Shown one piece after another: positions 50,548 to 59,310 of a DNA stretch of 64,000 nucleotides (position 1 is its first letter; each line of letters opens with the position of its first letter). The notes under the pieces were generated by a model that was given only the letters and a program-made list of their open reading frames with translations, made no database searches and had not been told where the DNA came from. The position numbers and the translations under genes are program-made. This DNA is from Natribaculum luteum (lineage in GTDB: Archaea; Halobacteriota; Halobacteria; Halobacteriales; Natrialbaceae). The DNA lies in NCBI RefSeq assembly GCF_023008545.1, contig NZ_CP095397.1:248001-312000 (forward strand), given 5' to 3'.

Positions 50548-51936
50548 ATGCGCCGGCCGACCGTAACGGCGGGCGTGCGCTACGTCGAAATCACGATCCC
50601 GAACGGACGGCGAAACGTCGTCGTGAACACGCTCGAGGACGAAGGGATCGACTACGTCGTCTTCGACGAAACGAGCAATCGGGGATACACTGCCGTCGTC
50701 AGGTTTTCGCTCCCGACGCAGGCCGTAGAACCGGTACTCGATCGACTGTACGAGGCGGACATCGGTGACGACGCCAGCGTCGTCGTCATCGATGCCGAGA
50801 CGGTCGTCTCCCAGAAGTTTACGCAGCTTCGAGAGCAGTACAAACGCGGCGGACTCGAAGGAGAGCGAATCTCGAGGCAGGTCCTCCGGACGAAAGCCGA
50901 CGAACTCACGCCCGGATTTCCCATCTACGCGACGATGGTACTCATCAGCGCCGTCGTCGCGACCTCCGGCTTACTGCTCGACTCACCGGCGGTCGTCGTC
51001 GGCTCGATGGTGATCGCGCCGCTGATCGGGCCGGCGCTGGCGACCAACATCGGCGTCGTCATCGCCGACGACGACCTCCGGTCGACGGGCCTCGTCTACC
51101 AGGTCGTCGGCATCACGCTCGTCGTCGCCGGTTCGATCGCACTCGCCACCGCTGCTCGCGTGGCCGGACTGGAACCGGCGGGAATCGACATCGTCGCCGT
51201 CGCCGAACTCGAGGAGCGAGTCACCCCGAACGTGCTCTCGCTCGCGGTCGCGCTGGGTGCCGGCATCGCAGGGGTGATGAGTCTCACGAGGGGGTTCTCC
51301 GAGGCCATCGTCGGCGTGATGATCGCCGCGGCGCTCATTCCGCCCGCCGCCGCGACCGGCATCGCGACTGCCTGGGGAATGTACGGCGCGGCTGCCGGGG
51401 CTGCCGTCCTCGTGCTGGTGAACCTGCTGGCGATCAACCTCGCCGGACTGCTCACCCTGTGGATCGCCGGCTACCGGCCGCGAGGACTGTTCGACGTCCC
51501 GGCCGCCCGCCGACAGACGATCGTCTACGCGAGCCTGATGACGCTGGCAGTTCTGGCTCTGATCGTTCCGCTCGCCAGCGTGACGCTGATCGACCTCCAG
51601 ACGACGCAACTCGAGTCCGACGCGAACGAAGAAGTCGACGCGGTCCTCGCGGAGCCAGCGTACGACGGCCTCGAGGCGGAGGACGTCGAGATCGAACTCG
51701 ACAACGACTACCCGCTGCGATCGATCGATCGCGTCATCGTCGTCGTCTCCAGTGACGCTCCCGGTCCGGTGCAGGGACTCACCGAACGGCTCTACGCGGC
51801 GATCGCCCCCCACGCCGAGGAACCGATCGTCGTCGAAGTCCAGTTCGTCGTCTCCGAACAGGAGGGGAGTGTCGCAGATAACGAGACGTCGAACGCGCTT
51901 GCTGCTCATACTGCCGGCCAACACGGTTCGTACTGA
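50548..51936 (+). CDS. TIGR00341/DUF389 membrane protein
   Basis: 462 aa. N-terminal soluble domain (VRYVEITIPNGRRNVVVNTL onward, 10-120), then six or seven membrane segments (about 140-360: LISAVVATSGLLLDSPAVVV, GSMVIAPLIGPALATNIGVV), then a C-terminal soluble domain. The family has no proven function; a transport or sensing role is assumed. GTG 50575 would start at the conserved VRYVEI; ATG 50548 is the earlier choice. The last nine codons (HTAGQHGSY) are encoded by a family A palindromic element, so the true C-terminus may be altered. Confidence 0.8.
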   Translation: MRRPTVTAGVRYVEITIPNGRRNVVVNTLEDEGIDYVVFDETSNRGYTAVVRFSLPTQAVEPVLDRLYEADIGDDASVVVIDAETVVSQKFTQLREQYKRGGLEGERISRQVLRTKADELTPGFPIYATMVLISAVVATSGLLLDSPAVVVGSMVIAPLIGPALATNIGVVIADDDLRSTGLVYQVVGITLVVAGSIALATAARVAGLEPAGIDIVAVAELEERVTPNVLSLAVALGAGIAGVMSLTRGFSEAIVGVMIAAALIPPAAATGIATAWGMYGAAAGAAVLVLVNLLAINLAGLLTLWIAGYRPRGLFDVPAARRQTIVYASLMTLAVLALIVPLASVTLIDLQTTQLESDANEEVDAVLAEPAYDGLEAEDVEIELDNDYPLRSIDRVIVVVSSDAPGPVQGLTERLYAAIAPHAEEPIVVEVQFVVSEQEGSVADNETSNALAAHTAGQHGSY

Positions 51937-51957
51937 CTGTTGTCCAGTAGTGTCAGA
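51908..51957. repeat. Compact palindromic element, family A, inside a coding end
   Basis: Left arm CATACTGCCGGCCAACACGG at 51908-51927 lies in the last codons of the DUF389 gene; right arm TACTGACTGTTGTCCAGTAG starts at 51931 and contains the TGA stop (51934-51936). No inner hairpin. The spt5 gene converges from 51990. Confidence 0.7.
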
Positions 51958-51989
51958 CAGTCGGGCGAACGGCGACGAAAAAACCGTGA

Positions 51990-52427
51990 TTATCGCTCTT
52001 CGCTGTCCAGGACCCGAATCTGGTCGCCACGTACCGTAACGGGGATCGGAACCGTCGCCTCGTACAGTTCGACCGTCACCTGATCTTTCCCTTCGTCGAT
52101 GCGCTGTACCTGCGCTTTCTCGCCTTTGAACGGGCCGGCGATGAGTTCGACGATGTCGCCCTCGGCGATCCCCTCGACGTCCGGCTTGGGCGAGAGGAAG
52201 TGCTCGACCTCGGAGATGTCCGACTCGCCGGGGACGATGCTCCGCGCGTGCGGGATTTCTTCCAGAACGCGCTCGAGGACCGCGTCGTTGTCTGCCTCGA
52301 CCATCACGTACGACGTGAGCGAGTCGGGCGCGAGCGCGGCGTGGATCTCTGACTCTTCACGGTTGATGATCATGTCCGCGACCGTGCCTTCCTGGCTCGC
52401 GGTCGTCTTTACGGCGTAGATCGACAT
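51990..52427 (-). CDS. spt5: Transcription elongation factor Spt5 (NusG-type)
   Basis: 145 aa. NGN domain at 1-80 ([20 protein letters not shown], then [20 protein letters not shown]) and KOW domain at 85-140 ([20 protein letters not shown]). With Spt4 it clamps RNA polymerase for processive elongation. ATG overlaps the secE stop by 1 nt (TGATG), the usual archaeal pairing. ftsZ, which often precedes secE in haloarchaea, is not directly upstream here. Confidence 0.95.
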   Translation of the reverse strand: MSIYAVKTTASQEGTVADMIINREESEIHAALAPDSLTSYVMVEADNDAVLERVLEEIPHARSIVPGESDISEVEHFLSPKPDVEGIAEGDIVELIAGPFKGEKAQVQRIDEGKDQVTVELYEATVPIPVTVRGDQIRVLDSEER

Positions 52428-52600
52428 CAGAACCCACCCGTCAGTAGGAGCATGACGCCACCGATCAGGAAGCCCATGAGTCCGACGAGCAGGATGCCAG
52501 CACCGGCAATCTTCGCAACCTGGAGGAACTCATTCTTCCCGGGTGTCGTCGCCATCTTCAGCACCCGAACGTACGAGGTGAGGTCGTACGGAACGTCCAT
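52427..52600 (-). CDS. secE: Preprotein translocase subunit SecE
   Basis: 57 aa, shorter than usual reading thresholds. [20 protein letters not shown] is the haloarchaeal SecE start, an amphipathic helix ([12 protein letters not shown]) follows, then one membrane segment at about 33-53 ([20 protein letters not shown]). SecE is the gamma subunit of SecYEG. A TTTTATC box (minus-strand GATAAAA) at 52626-52632 is about 27 nt upstream, so the message is probably leaderless and covers secE and spt5. Confidence 0.93.
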   Translation of the reverse strand: MDVPYDLTSYVRVLKMATTPGKNEFLQVAKIAGAGILLVGLMGFLIGGVMLLLTGGF

Positions 52601-52625
52601 ATCTGTGTATTCTCACCGGGGCGTC

Positions 52626-52632
52626 TTTTATC
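52626..52632 (-). promoter_or_regulatory. TATA box for secE-spt5
   Basis: GATAAAA on the minus strand, about 27 nt before the secE ATG at 52600. Confidence 0.5.
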
Positions 52633-52793
52633 TGTCTTTCGTGTCTGGCGAACGGTAGCGTCCAGTGACGGGAACGTCGACGTGCCGTTTCGTCGGCAGC
52701 GGTGCCGGTGTCGGCCGACGAGCCAGACCCGTCCAGGCCAACCGTCGAAGTACGATAGTCGGCGACCGAAAGGTCGATTCGACTTCGCTTCGC

Positions 52794-54026
52794 TCAGTCG
52801 AACAACTCCTCACCCTCGACCATATGCTCTTCGACGGCGTCCATGTCGAGCGTGACGCCCAGCCCCGGCTTCTCGGGAATCTCGATGTAGCCGTCCTCGA
52901 TGACGTCCTCCTCGACTAGGTCTTCCCACCAGCCGAGTTCGTAGGAGTGGTACTCGACCGCGAGCGAGTTGGGGATCGCCGCGCCGACGTGGGCGCTCGC
53001 GACCGTCGCGACCGGCGAGGAGACGTTGTGCATCGCCACCGGCACGTAGTACTGGTTGGCGACGTCGGCGATCTTCCGGGTCTCGCGCATCCCGCCAACC
53101 TTGGGCATGTCGGGGGCGACGATGTCGACCGCCTGCTGCTCGATCAGGCGTCGCTCTTCGGTGACGCGGTAGCGGTTCTCGCCGACCGTGATCGGCGTCG
53201 TCGTAGATTTGGTGACCTCCTCCTGGACCTCGAGGTTCTCCGGCGGGACGGGATCCTCGAGCCACCAGACGTCGTACTCCTCGATCGCCTCCGCGAGACG
53301 CTTCGCGCTGCCCCCGGAGAACGTCCAGTGGCAGTCGAACGCGACGTCGGCACGATCTTTGACGCGCTCGGTCACCTGCTCGACGATCTCGGCTTTGTGC
53401 CGGATTTCGCCGGGGCGGAGGTGGCGGTTCGCGCGGTCCTTCTCGAGGCCCGAGGGGACGTCGAGGTCGAACTTCAGCGCGTCGTAGCCAAGCTCCTCGA
53501 CGACGCGCTCGGCCTCGTCGGCGCAGGCCTCGGGGTCTGCTTCCTCCTCGGTGTGGCAGTCGCAGTAGACGCGCATGTGGTCGCGGTACTTGCCACCGAG
53601 GAGCTGGTAGGCCGGCACCTCGAGGATCTTGCCCGCCAGATCGTGTAGGGCGATCTCGATGCCGGAAATCGCGGTGACGGTAACGCCCTCGACGCTCCCT
53701 TCGCCGGACATCTTCTGGACAAGGTGCTCGTAGAGCCGATCGATGTCGAGCGGATTCTCGCCGACGACGAACGGCTTCATCCGCTCGACGAGTTCGGGAA
53801 CGCCCGCACCCCAGTAGGCTTCGCCGGTGCCGACGATCCCCGCGTCGGTGTAGACGCGCACGAGCGTCCACGGGAAGTTCCCGTCGACCATCGTCGTCTG
53901 GACGTCCGTGATCTCGACGTCGCGCCCACCGCCGCGCTCGCGCGTGACGTCCATCGTCTCGGCCGAGAGATCGCGCATCGTGTACTCCGCGTTGGGATCC
54001 CGGAGCTGTGAGTAGTCGACTCCCAT
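52794..54026 (-). CDS. Sugar-acid dehydratase of the enolase superfamily (gluconate/xylonate type)
   Basis: 410 aa, mandelate racemase/muconate lactonising enzyme fold. The N-terminus (DYSQLRDPNAEYTMRDLSAE) and TWTLVRVYTD-like TLVRVYTDAGIVGTGEAYWG are typical of the haloarchaeal D-gluconate and D-xylonate dehydratases. Metal ligands are in AFDCHWTFSGG, WWLEDPVPPEN and TVGENRYR, with catalytic His in PVAMHNVSSPVATV. It converts an aldonate to a 2-keto-3-deoxy sugar acid, feeding the modified Entner-Doudoroff or xylose route. Substrate (gluconate, galactonate or xylonate) cannot be decided by eye. No aldolase or kinase is adjacent. Confidence 0.85.
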   Translation of the reverse strand: MGVDYSQLRDPNAEYTMRDLSAETMDVTRERGGGRDVEITDVQTTMVDGNFPWTLVRVYTDAGIVGTGEAYWGAGVPELVERMKPFVVGENPLDIDRLYEHLVQKMSGEGSVEGVTVTAISGIEIALHDLAGKILEVPAYQLLGGKYRDHMRVYCDCHTEEEADPEACADEAERVVEELGYDALKFDLDVPSGLEKDRANRHLRPGEIRHKAEIVEQVTERVKDRADVAFDCHWTFSGGSAKRLAEAIEEYDVWWLEDPVPPENLEVQEEVTKSTTTPITVGENRYRVTEERRLIEQQAVDIVAPDMPKVGGMRETRKIADVANQYYVPVAMHNVSSPVATVASAHVGAAIPNSLAVEYHSYELGWWEDLVEEDVIEDGYIEIPEKPGLGVTLDMDAVEEHMVEGEELFD

Positions 54027-54192
54027 GGTGTTACGTTGACTCGGACAGTAGTAAAACCTTCACGTTCGTTTTAGCTGATCGGTCCGAATCGACTGAGCGT
54101 GTGCGTTCTGACGAGACCGCCATGACGAGAATCGTACGCGACCGAGTGCCGTCAGTGCTCTCCCTGCATACCCTCGAGTGACGCCGCCGTCG

Positions 54193-55416
54193 TCACTCGA
54201 GCCAGTCGACGACCACCTCGAGCGGGGCGTCGAACCCCCCAGCCTGTGCGAATCGGTCCGACCCGCCGCCACCGCCGCCGAACTCGTCGGTGAGGTCGTC
54301 GACGATCGCCGCCGCCGAGCGCGACCCGGCCGATCCGACCGCCGCGAACGGCGCTCCCTCGCCGCCGACGAGGACGACCACGTCGGCGACGTCTCCGGCG
54401 CGCTCGCGTGCGACCTCGGCCGCGTCGTCGGACGAGACGTCCTCGAGCGCCGTCACCAGCCACTGCTCGCCGTCTCGCTCCAGGCGGTCCGCACGTTCGA
54501 GGCGCGTCTCGATCATCTCCCGACGGAGCGTCCGCACGTCGTCGGCGAGCGCGTCACGTTCCTCGATCACACGCTCGAGTTCGTCGGAAACGTCCGCGAT
54601 CCCGACGCCGAGGGCGTCCTTGGCAGCCAGGGTCGTCTGCTTCTCGGTCGTGCGGCGCTCGATGGCGCGCGGACCGACTGCGAATTCGACCCGCGTCAGC
54701 CCCTCGCCGGGGTTCGACCGATCGAGGACGGTCACTGGCCCGATTTCGCGCGTGTTTCGGACGTGGGTCCCGCCACAGGCCGCGACGTCCCACGGATCGG
54801 ACGAGTCGTTGGCGTCGCCGTTGTCGTCCTCGCTCCCGATCGTGACGATCCGAACGTCGTCGCCGGTGAACGCCTCCTCCTCGGTCGCGTCGTTGAACGC
54901 GATCGCCTCGCGTTCACGCGCCCCGTCGACCGGAATCGACGTCCAGGAGACCGGCCGCGACTCCCAGACTGCGCGGTTGACCAGCCGATCGAGTTCGACC
55001 AGCACCTCGTCGTCGACCGTCGTACTCGTCTCGAGGTCGACCCGGACTTTCTCCTCGCCGATGTCGAACCCGCCGTAGCCGAGGTCGGAGAGGAGCCGCC
55101 GCCCCGCACCGTACAGTGCGTGGCTGGCGGTGTGTGCTCGCATGCAGTACATCCGGAACGACCAGTCGATCGAACACAGGACGCGAGCACCCGCGCGAAA
55201 CGACGGCTCCGTCTCGAGGATGTGGACGTGTTCGCCGTCGACGAGCTGGACGTCCTCGACGGCGACGTCGCCAATCTGCCCGCGGTCGGCGGGCTGGCCG
55301 CCGCTCTCGGCGTAGAAGTAGGTCGTCTCGAGTCGGACCTCCCGTCCGTCGACTGTCGACACTTCGGTCTCGAAGCGCGTGGTGTACGGCTCCGCTGCTG
55401 CCCGTTGGCCACTCAT
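54193..55416 (-). CDS. Alanyl-tRNA editing protein, AlaX long type
   Basis: 407 aa. Editing-domain zinc sites: HTASHAL near 98-104 (HxxxH) and CGGTH near 220; N-terminal beta-barrel part like AlaRS second additional domain. A C-terminal coiled region (about 275-340) and a DHHA1-like end (GGGGGGSDRFAQAGGF) make it the long AlaX type. It hydrolyses Ser- or Gly-tRNA-Ala made by mistake. ATG 55416 starts at MSGQRAAAEP; three earlier in-frame codons from 55425 are not needed. Confidence 0.9.
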   Translation of the reverse strand: MSGQRAAAEPYTTRFETEVSTVDGREVRLETTYFYAESGGQPADRGQIGDVAVEDVQLVDGEHVHILETEPSFRAGARVLCSIDWSFRMYCMRAHTASHALYGAGRRLLSDLGYGGFDIGEEKVRVDLETSTTVDDEVLVELDRLVNRAVWESRPVSWTSIPVDGAREREAIAFNDATEEEAFTGDDVRIVTIGSEDDNGDANDSSDPWDVAACGGTHVRNTREIGPVTVLDRSNPGEGLTRVEFAVGPRAIERRTTEKQTTLAAKDALGVGIADVSDELERVIEERDALADDVRTLRREMIETRLERADRLERDGEQWLVTALEDVSSDDAAEVARERAGDVADVVVLVGGEGAPFAAVGSAGSRSAAAIVDDLTDEFGGGGGGSDRFAQAGGFDAPLEVVVDWLE

Positions 55417-55488
55417 CGGTACCACTCTGCACGCCTCGGATAAAAGTCTGCTCGCCGACCGCCGTTACTGCCGGAAACCGGCAGGTGG

Positions 55489-56001
55489 CTACTCCGCGAG
55501 ATCGACGTCGAGGTGCTCCTCTAGGGCGTCGATCAACCCGCCGCCGACGCCAGCCTGGGTCGCACGGCCCTGTTCGATCGCCAGCAGGTCGGCCTCGCGG
55601 GCACCGAGTTCCGCCGCGAGTTCTTCGCGCTGGAGGCCGGCGTCCTGGCGCGCCTCGACCAGTCGGTCGCCGTAGTTCGAGACGAGATACGGGAGCGGGT
55701 CGTCGTCGTAGTTCGTCCCCTCGCGTTCCCAGTGTTCGGAGTCGCCGTCCCAGACCGGGTTCGCCTTCGCGACGTTCTGGGCTGCGCGTTTCTTGCGACT
55801 CGTCTCCTCGCGTGCGTCGCTCGCGCTCGAGCCACCTCGAGTTGCACCGTGGTTGGCGTCGTCGTGGGGAGCGCAGTCGGGACAGACCTCGAGTTCGGCA
55901 CCGGCGATCGTCGCCGTGCGCAGCGACTCGCTCTCGGCACCGCAGAGTTCGCAGGTCGTCCCACCGCCACCCGACGAAGCGCCCGTCGAGTACTTGGCCA
56001 T
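55489..56001 (-). CDS. Multiprotein bridging factor MBF1
   Basis: 170 aa. N-terminal zinc ribbon CELCGAESESLRTATIAGAE with CPDC (about 20-42), polar middle, and C-terminal HTH_3 domain at about 108-165 (VSNYGDRLVEARQDAGLQRE, ELAAELGAREADLLAIEQGR). Archaeal MBF1 binds the ribosome and may link transcription and translation. ATG 56001 (MAKYSTG) is the family start. Confidence 0.92.
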   Translation of the reverse strand: MAKYSTGASSGGGGTTCELCGAESESLRTATIAGAELEVCPDCAPHDDANHGATRGGSSASDAREETSRKKRAAQNVAKANPVWDGDSEHWEREGTNYDDDPLPYLVSNYGDRLVEARQDAGLQREELAAELGAREADLLAIEQGRATQAGVGGGLIDALEEHLDVDLAE

Positions 56002-56091
56002 GGCAGAGTTTGGCACCAACGACATTTGAATACACCGCTCGACGAGCACGAGTGTTACCCCCACACAGTCACGGAGCCAAAGGAAAGGGCT

Positions 56092-56098
56092 TTTATAA
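56092..56098 (+). promoter_or_regulatory. TATA box for tRNA-Leu
   Basis: TTTATAA; predicted transcription start near 56122, giving a short 5' leader to the tRNA at 56137. Confidence 0.55.
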
Positions 56099-56136
56099 TC
56101 ACACTGGATACGATTGAGTGCAGAAAGAGAACGCGA

Positions 56137-56221
<85 letters not shown>

Positions 56222-56401
56222 TCGCAACGGCGCGGCTGACGTCGTGCCACTCGATGCGGGTGATTTCCCTTCGCGGACATCACCCACGCACAACTTACTT
56301 CCGATGCAACGCTCGAGAGCGACGGCGCTGTCCGTCGGGGCCCACTGGAATCTCGTTCCGGGACAGTAACCGCTTTCCCGACCGGGTCCTACCTGCCCGA
56401 C

Positions 56402-56965
56402 ATGGAGTACGTCACTCGAGAGCGCGTTCCGCTCTTGACGGGAGTGTTGAGTATCGTCTCGCTGGCGCTTGTGTTCGGTGCAGCCGGCGGTGCGATTCCA
56501 CAGAACGCCGTGCCGATCGCGCCGGAGTGGGTCCTCGAGGCGATCCCGCACCTCAACGCGATCATCAGCCTGACCGCGATCGCGACGATCTCCGTGGGGT
56601 GGCGGGCGATTCGCCGCGGTGACGTCCGCCGCCACCAGCTGGCGATGATCGCCTCGGTCGTGCTGTTCGCGTCGTTTCTCGTCCTGTATCTCTACCGGCT
56701 GGTCGCGATGGGCGGTGCGGGATCGTTCCCCGGCCCGGCGACGATCGAGCGGTTCGTCTACTTCCCGATACTCGCCGTCCACATGATCCTCGCGATCGTC
56801 TGCATCCCACTTCTGTACTACGTCCTGTTGCTCGCGCTATCACATTCCGTCGCCGACCTCCGGCGGACGCGCCACGCGTTCGTCGGTCGTATCGCCGCGT
56901 CGCTGTGGCTGATCTCCTTCGCGTTCGGCGTCGTCGTCTACCTGCTGTTGCACCAGCTCTACTGA
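56402..56965 (+). CDS. DUF420-family membrane protein
   Basis: 187 aa. Five hydrophobic segments (about 12-32, 45-70, 80-105, 125-150, 158-185) and RRHQLAMIASVVLFASFLVL near 78, a layout typical of DUF420 (YozB/CtaM-like) proteins, some of which help assemble terminal oxidases. No oxidase genes are adjacent. The TGA stop (56963-56965) is the start of a family A palindromic element. Confidence 0.8.
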   Translation: MEYVTRERVPLLTGVLSIVSLALVFGAAGGAIPQNAVPIAPEWVLEAIPHLNAIISLTAIATISVGWRAIRRGDVRRHQLAMIASVVLFASFLVLYLYRLVAMGGAGSFPGPATIERFVYFPILAVHMILAIVCIPLLYYVLLLALSHSVADLRRTRHAFVGRIAASLWLISFAFGVVVYLLLHQLY

Positions 56966-57075
56966 TACTGCCGGACGACGGCTCTTCCGCCGATCGCACT
57001 CGAGACAGTGTCGCCAGCGGCGACGGGCCGTGAGACGCGATCGAGTATGTACTGACTGTTGTCCGGTCGTACGAG
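56963..57075. repeat. Palindromic element, family A, begins on a stop codon
   Basis: Left arm TGATACTGCCGGACGACGG from the DUF420 stop; right arm TACTGACTGTTGTCCGGTCG ending near 57075 (reverse complement CTCGTACGACCGGACAACAG). Inner stems GTCGCC / GGCGAC near 57010-57025. It fills the convergent gap to purF. Confidence 0.7.
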
Positions 57076-57113
57076 AAGGGGGCGAACGTCGGTTCCCGGA
57101 CGGGTTCGAGGAC

Positions 57114-58625
57114 CTAGTCGTCGGCGTGGACTGGCGACTGGTCGATCTCGGGGCGGGAGACTTCGCGGTCGGTCTCCTCGCCGTCGATGTCGTAGGGGTA
57201 CTCGCCTGTGACACAGCCAAGACAGAGGTCGGCCCGGTCGGACTCGAGCGCGTCGGCGACGGCGTCCGTCGAGAGGTACGCCAGGCTGTCGGCGGCGATC
57301 TCGTCTCGGATCTCCTCGACAGATTTGTCGGCGGCGATCAGTTCCTCGCGGGTGGCCATGTCGATGCCCATGTAACAGGGGGCGACGATCGGCGGTGCGC
57401 CGATGCGCATGTGGACCTCCTCGGCACCGCTGTCTTTCAGCAACTGGACGAGTTGCGTCGAGGTCGTCCCGCGGACGATGCTGTCGTCGATGAGCGTGAC
57501 CGTCTTGCCCTCGACAGTGGACCTGATCGGGTTGAGTTTGAGCCGGACGGCCCGCTCGCGTTCGTCCTGCGTCGGCATGATGAAGGTGCGACCGACGTAG
57601 CGGTTTTTCATCAGACCTTCGGCGAACTCGACGCCCTCGTCGTCTTCGTCTCGAGGTTCGCCGTCGGCGGTCGTCTCGCCCGCCGCCTCGGCGTACCCGG
57701 AGGCGAACGCCCGACCGGAGTCCGGGACCGGCATGACGACGTCCGTCTCGACGCCGCTTTCCTCCCAGAGCTTGCGGCCGAGTTCTCGGCGGACCTCGTA
57801 GACGAGGCTGCCGTCGATCACCGAGTCCGGCCGGGCGAAGTAGACGTGCTCGAAGAAACAGTGGGCCGTGCTCTCGGTCTCGATCAACTGGTAGGAGTCA
57901 AAGCCCTGACCGTCGTCGTGCAGGACGACGAGTTCGCCCGGTCGGACGTCACGGACGAGCTCACCGTCTAGCGTGTCGATCGCCGCCGACTCGGAGGCGA
58001 GGACGTAGCCGTCCTCGAGTTTCCCGATACAGAGCGGGCGGTTGCCCTGCGGATCGCGAACGCCGAGGACGGTGTCGTCGTGGGTGATCGTTAGCGCGTA
58101 GGAGCCGTGGATGCGCTGCATCGTGCGTTTGACCGCACGGATCAGATCCTCCTCGAGGAGGTTGCGCGCGAGGTCGTGGGCGATGACCTCGGTGTCGCCG
58201 TCGCTTGTAAAGGCGTGGCCTTTCCCCGCGAGTTCGTCGCGGATCTCGTCGGCGTTGACGAGGTTGCCGTTGTGCGAGAGGCCGAGCGAGCCGCTCTTGA
58301 ACGAGACGGAAAAGGGCTGGGCACACGAGGTGTCGACGCTCCCCGCCGTGGGGTAGCGGACGTGACCGATCCCTGCCGAACCGTTGAGCGTCTCGAGGTC
58401 GTCCAGACCGAAGGCGTCGCCCACGAGTCCCATCTCGACGTGGCTGTGTTGCTGGAAGCCGTCGTGGGTGACGATGCCTGCAGACTCCTGTCCGCGGTGC
58501 TGGAGTGCGTACAACGCGTAGTACAGCGGTCGTGCTGCCGCCCGCCCGTCCAGTGAGATGCCGACGACGCCACACTTCTCGGTCATCCCGGTTCGCTGGG
58601 GGCTCTCTCCCCGCCCGTTGGTCAT
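57114..58625 (-). CDS. purF: Amidophosphoribosyltransferase PurF
   Basis: 503 aa. First committed step of purine synthesis: PRPP plus glutamine to phosphoribosylamine. Class II glutaminase start EKCGVVGISL with nucleophile C18 (C5 if ATG 58586 is used), ALQHRGQESAGIV, SHNGNLVNADEIRDEL near 118; phosphoribosyltransferase PRPP-binding VTLIDDSIVRGTTSTQLVQL near 380. Archaeal and Bacillus enzymes have a short N-terminal propeptide, which fits the 17 residues before the Cys. A TTTTTA box (minus) at 58650-58656 gives a leaderless ATG at 58625. C-terminal CLGCVTGEYPYD contains cysteines of an iron-sulfur type site. Confidence 0.95.
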   Translation of the reverse strand: MTNGRGESPQRTGMTEKCGVVGISLDGRAAARPLYYALYALQHRGQESAGIVTHDGFQQHSHVEMGLVGDAFGLDDLETLNGSAGIGHVRYPTAGSVDTSCAQPFSVSFKSGSLGLSHNGNLVNADEIRDELAGKGHAFTSDGDTEVIAHDLARNLLEEDLIRAVKRTMQRIHGSYALTITHDDTVLGVRDPQGNRPLCIGKLEDGYVLASESAAIDTLDGELVRDVRPGELVVLHDDGQGFDSYQLIETESTAHCFFEHVYFARPDSVIDGSLVYEVRRELGRKLWEESGVETDVVMPVPDSGRAFASGYAEAAGETTADGEPRDEDDEGVEFAEGLMKNRYVGRTFIMPTQDERERAVRLKLNPIRSTVEGKTVTLIDDSIVRGTTSTQLVQLLKDSGAEEVHMRIGAPPIVAPCYMGIDMATREELIAADKSVEEIRDEIAADSLAYLSTDAVADALESDRADLCLGCVTGEYPYDIDGEETDREVSRPEIDQSPVHADD

Positions 58626-58649
58626 GTGGGAACGTAGAGAGACCGACCG

Positions 58650-58656
58650 ATAAAAA
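58650..58656 (-). promoter_or_regulatory. TATA box for purF
   Basis: TTTTTAT on the minus strand, about 27 nt before the ATG at 58625. Confidence 0.5.
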
Positions 58657-58869
58657 CCTCCTTGTTTGTGCCTTCATCGGTTCTCACGAACTCGAGAATG
58701 TGCACGTTCGTGGATACGAGAAAGTACGTCACGAGTGAACGCCACACAGCGTCACGATCTCGCATCTCGTGGCATTTTATCGCGATTCCTGCAGGTGCGT
58801 CGCGCTGGCCGTCGGAGACGGGAGCGAACGCTCGAAGTGCGAGGACGAGAGAAGAGGTCGAACGACAGA

Positions 58870-59046
58870 TCAGTTGTCGCCGGTTTTACCCTGCCAGGCG
58901 TACTCGCGGCGCTTCTTGGACTTGCCGAAGCCACACGACGAGCACACCTTCTTTTTCACGTGGTAGGACTTCTCGCCACAGCGACGACACTTGACGTGCG
59001 TCGTCTTGTTCTTCTTTCCTTGGCTCGGGGTTCCTGAACCAGTCAT
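58870..59046 (-). CDS. rpl37e: 50S ribosomal protein L37e
   Basis: 58 aa, below the usual reading threshold. [20 protein letters not shown] opens with the L37e basic lead; two CxxC pairs (CRRC near 20-23, CSSC near 35-38) bind zinc, and [20 protein letters not shown] closes it. Located in the large subunit near the exit tunnel. Its ATG overlaps the lsm stop (ATGA), the common archaeal lsm-rpl37e pair. Confidence 0.96.
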   Translation of the reverse strand: MTGSGTPSQGKKNKTTHVKCRRCGEKSYHVKKKVCSSCGFGKSKKRREYAWQGKTGDN

Positions 59047-59270
59047 GGAGTGATCGAAACGACGTTATCGCCGCGTATAATGGTTGTGTCTTCGGCCGGC
59101 GCCTCGCCTTCGACTTCGCCGTCGACCGGCACCGTCACGTCCTCGAGCACGAGATTCATGTGCTGATCGTAGCCGGCGAGGTCGCCGACGTACTCGTCAC
59201 CGGTCTTGAGTCGCACCGTGACGCGGTCGCCGAGCGACGCCTCGAGTACGTCCAGCGGTCGTCCACTCAT
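59043..59270 (-). CDS. Sm-like (LSm) protein
   Basis: 75 aa. Sm1 motif [20 protein letters not shown] with [10 protein letters not shown], and Sm2 [10 protein letters not shown] near 66-75. Archaeal LSm forms a ring that binds U-rich RNA. The ATG at 59270 gives the family start MSGRPLDV. An acidic loop between the motifs ([14 protein letters not shown]) is a halophile feature. Co-transcribed with rpl37e. Confidence 0.95.
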   Translation of the reverse strand: MSGRPLDVLEASLGDRVTVRLKTGDEYVGDLAGYDQHMNLVLEDVTVPVDGEVEGEAPAEDTTIIRGDNVVSITP

Positions 59271-59310
59271 ACGAAACACCGCTTGTACCGGACACTTAAC
59301 CGTACCGGTC

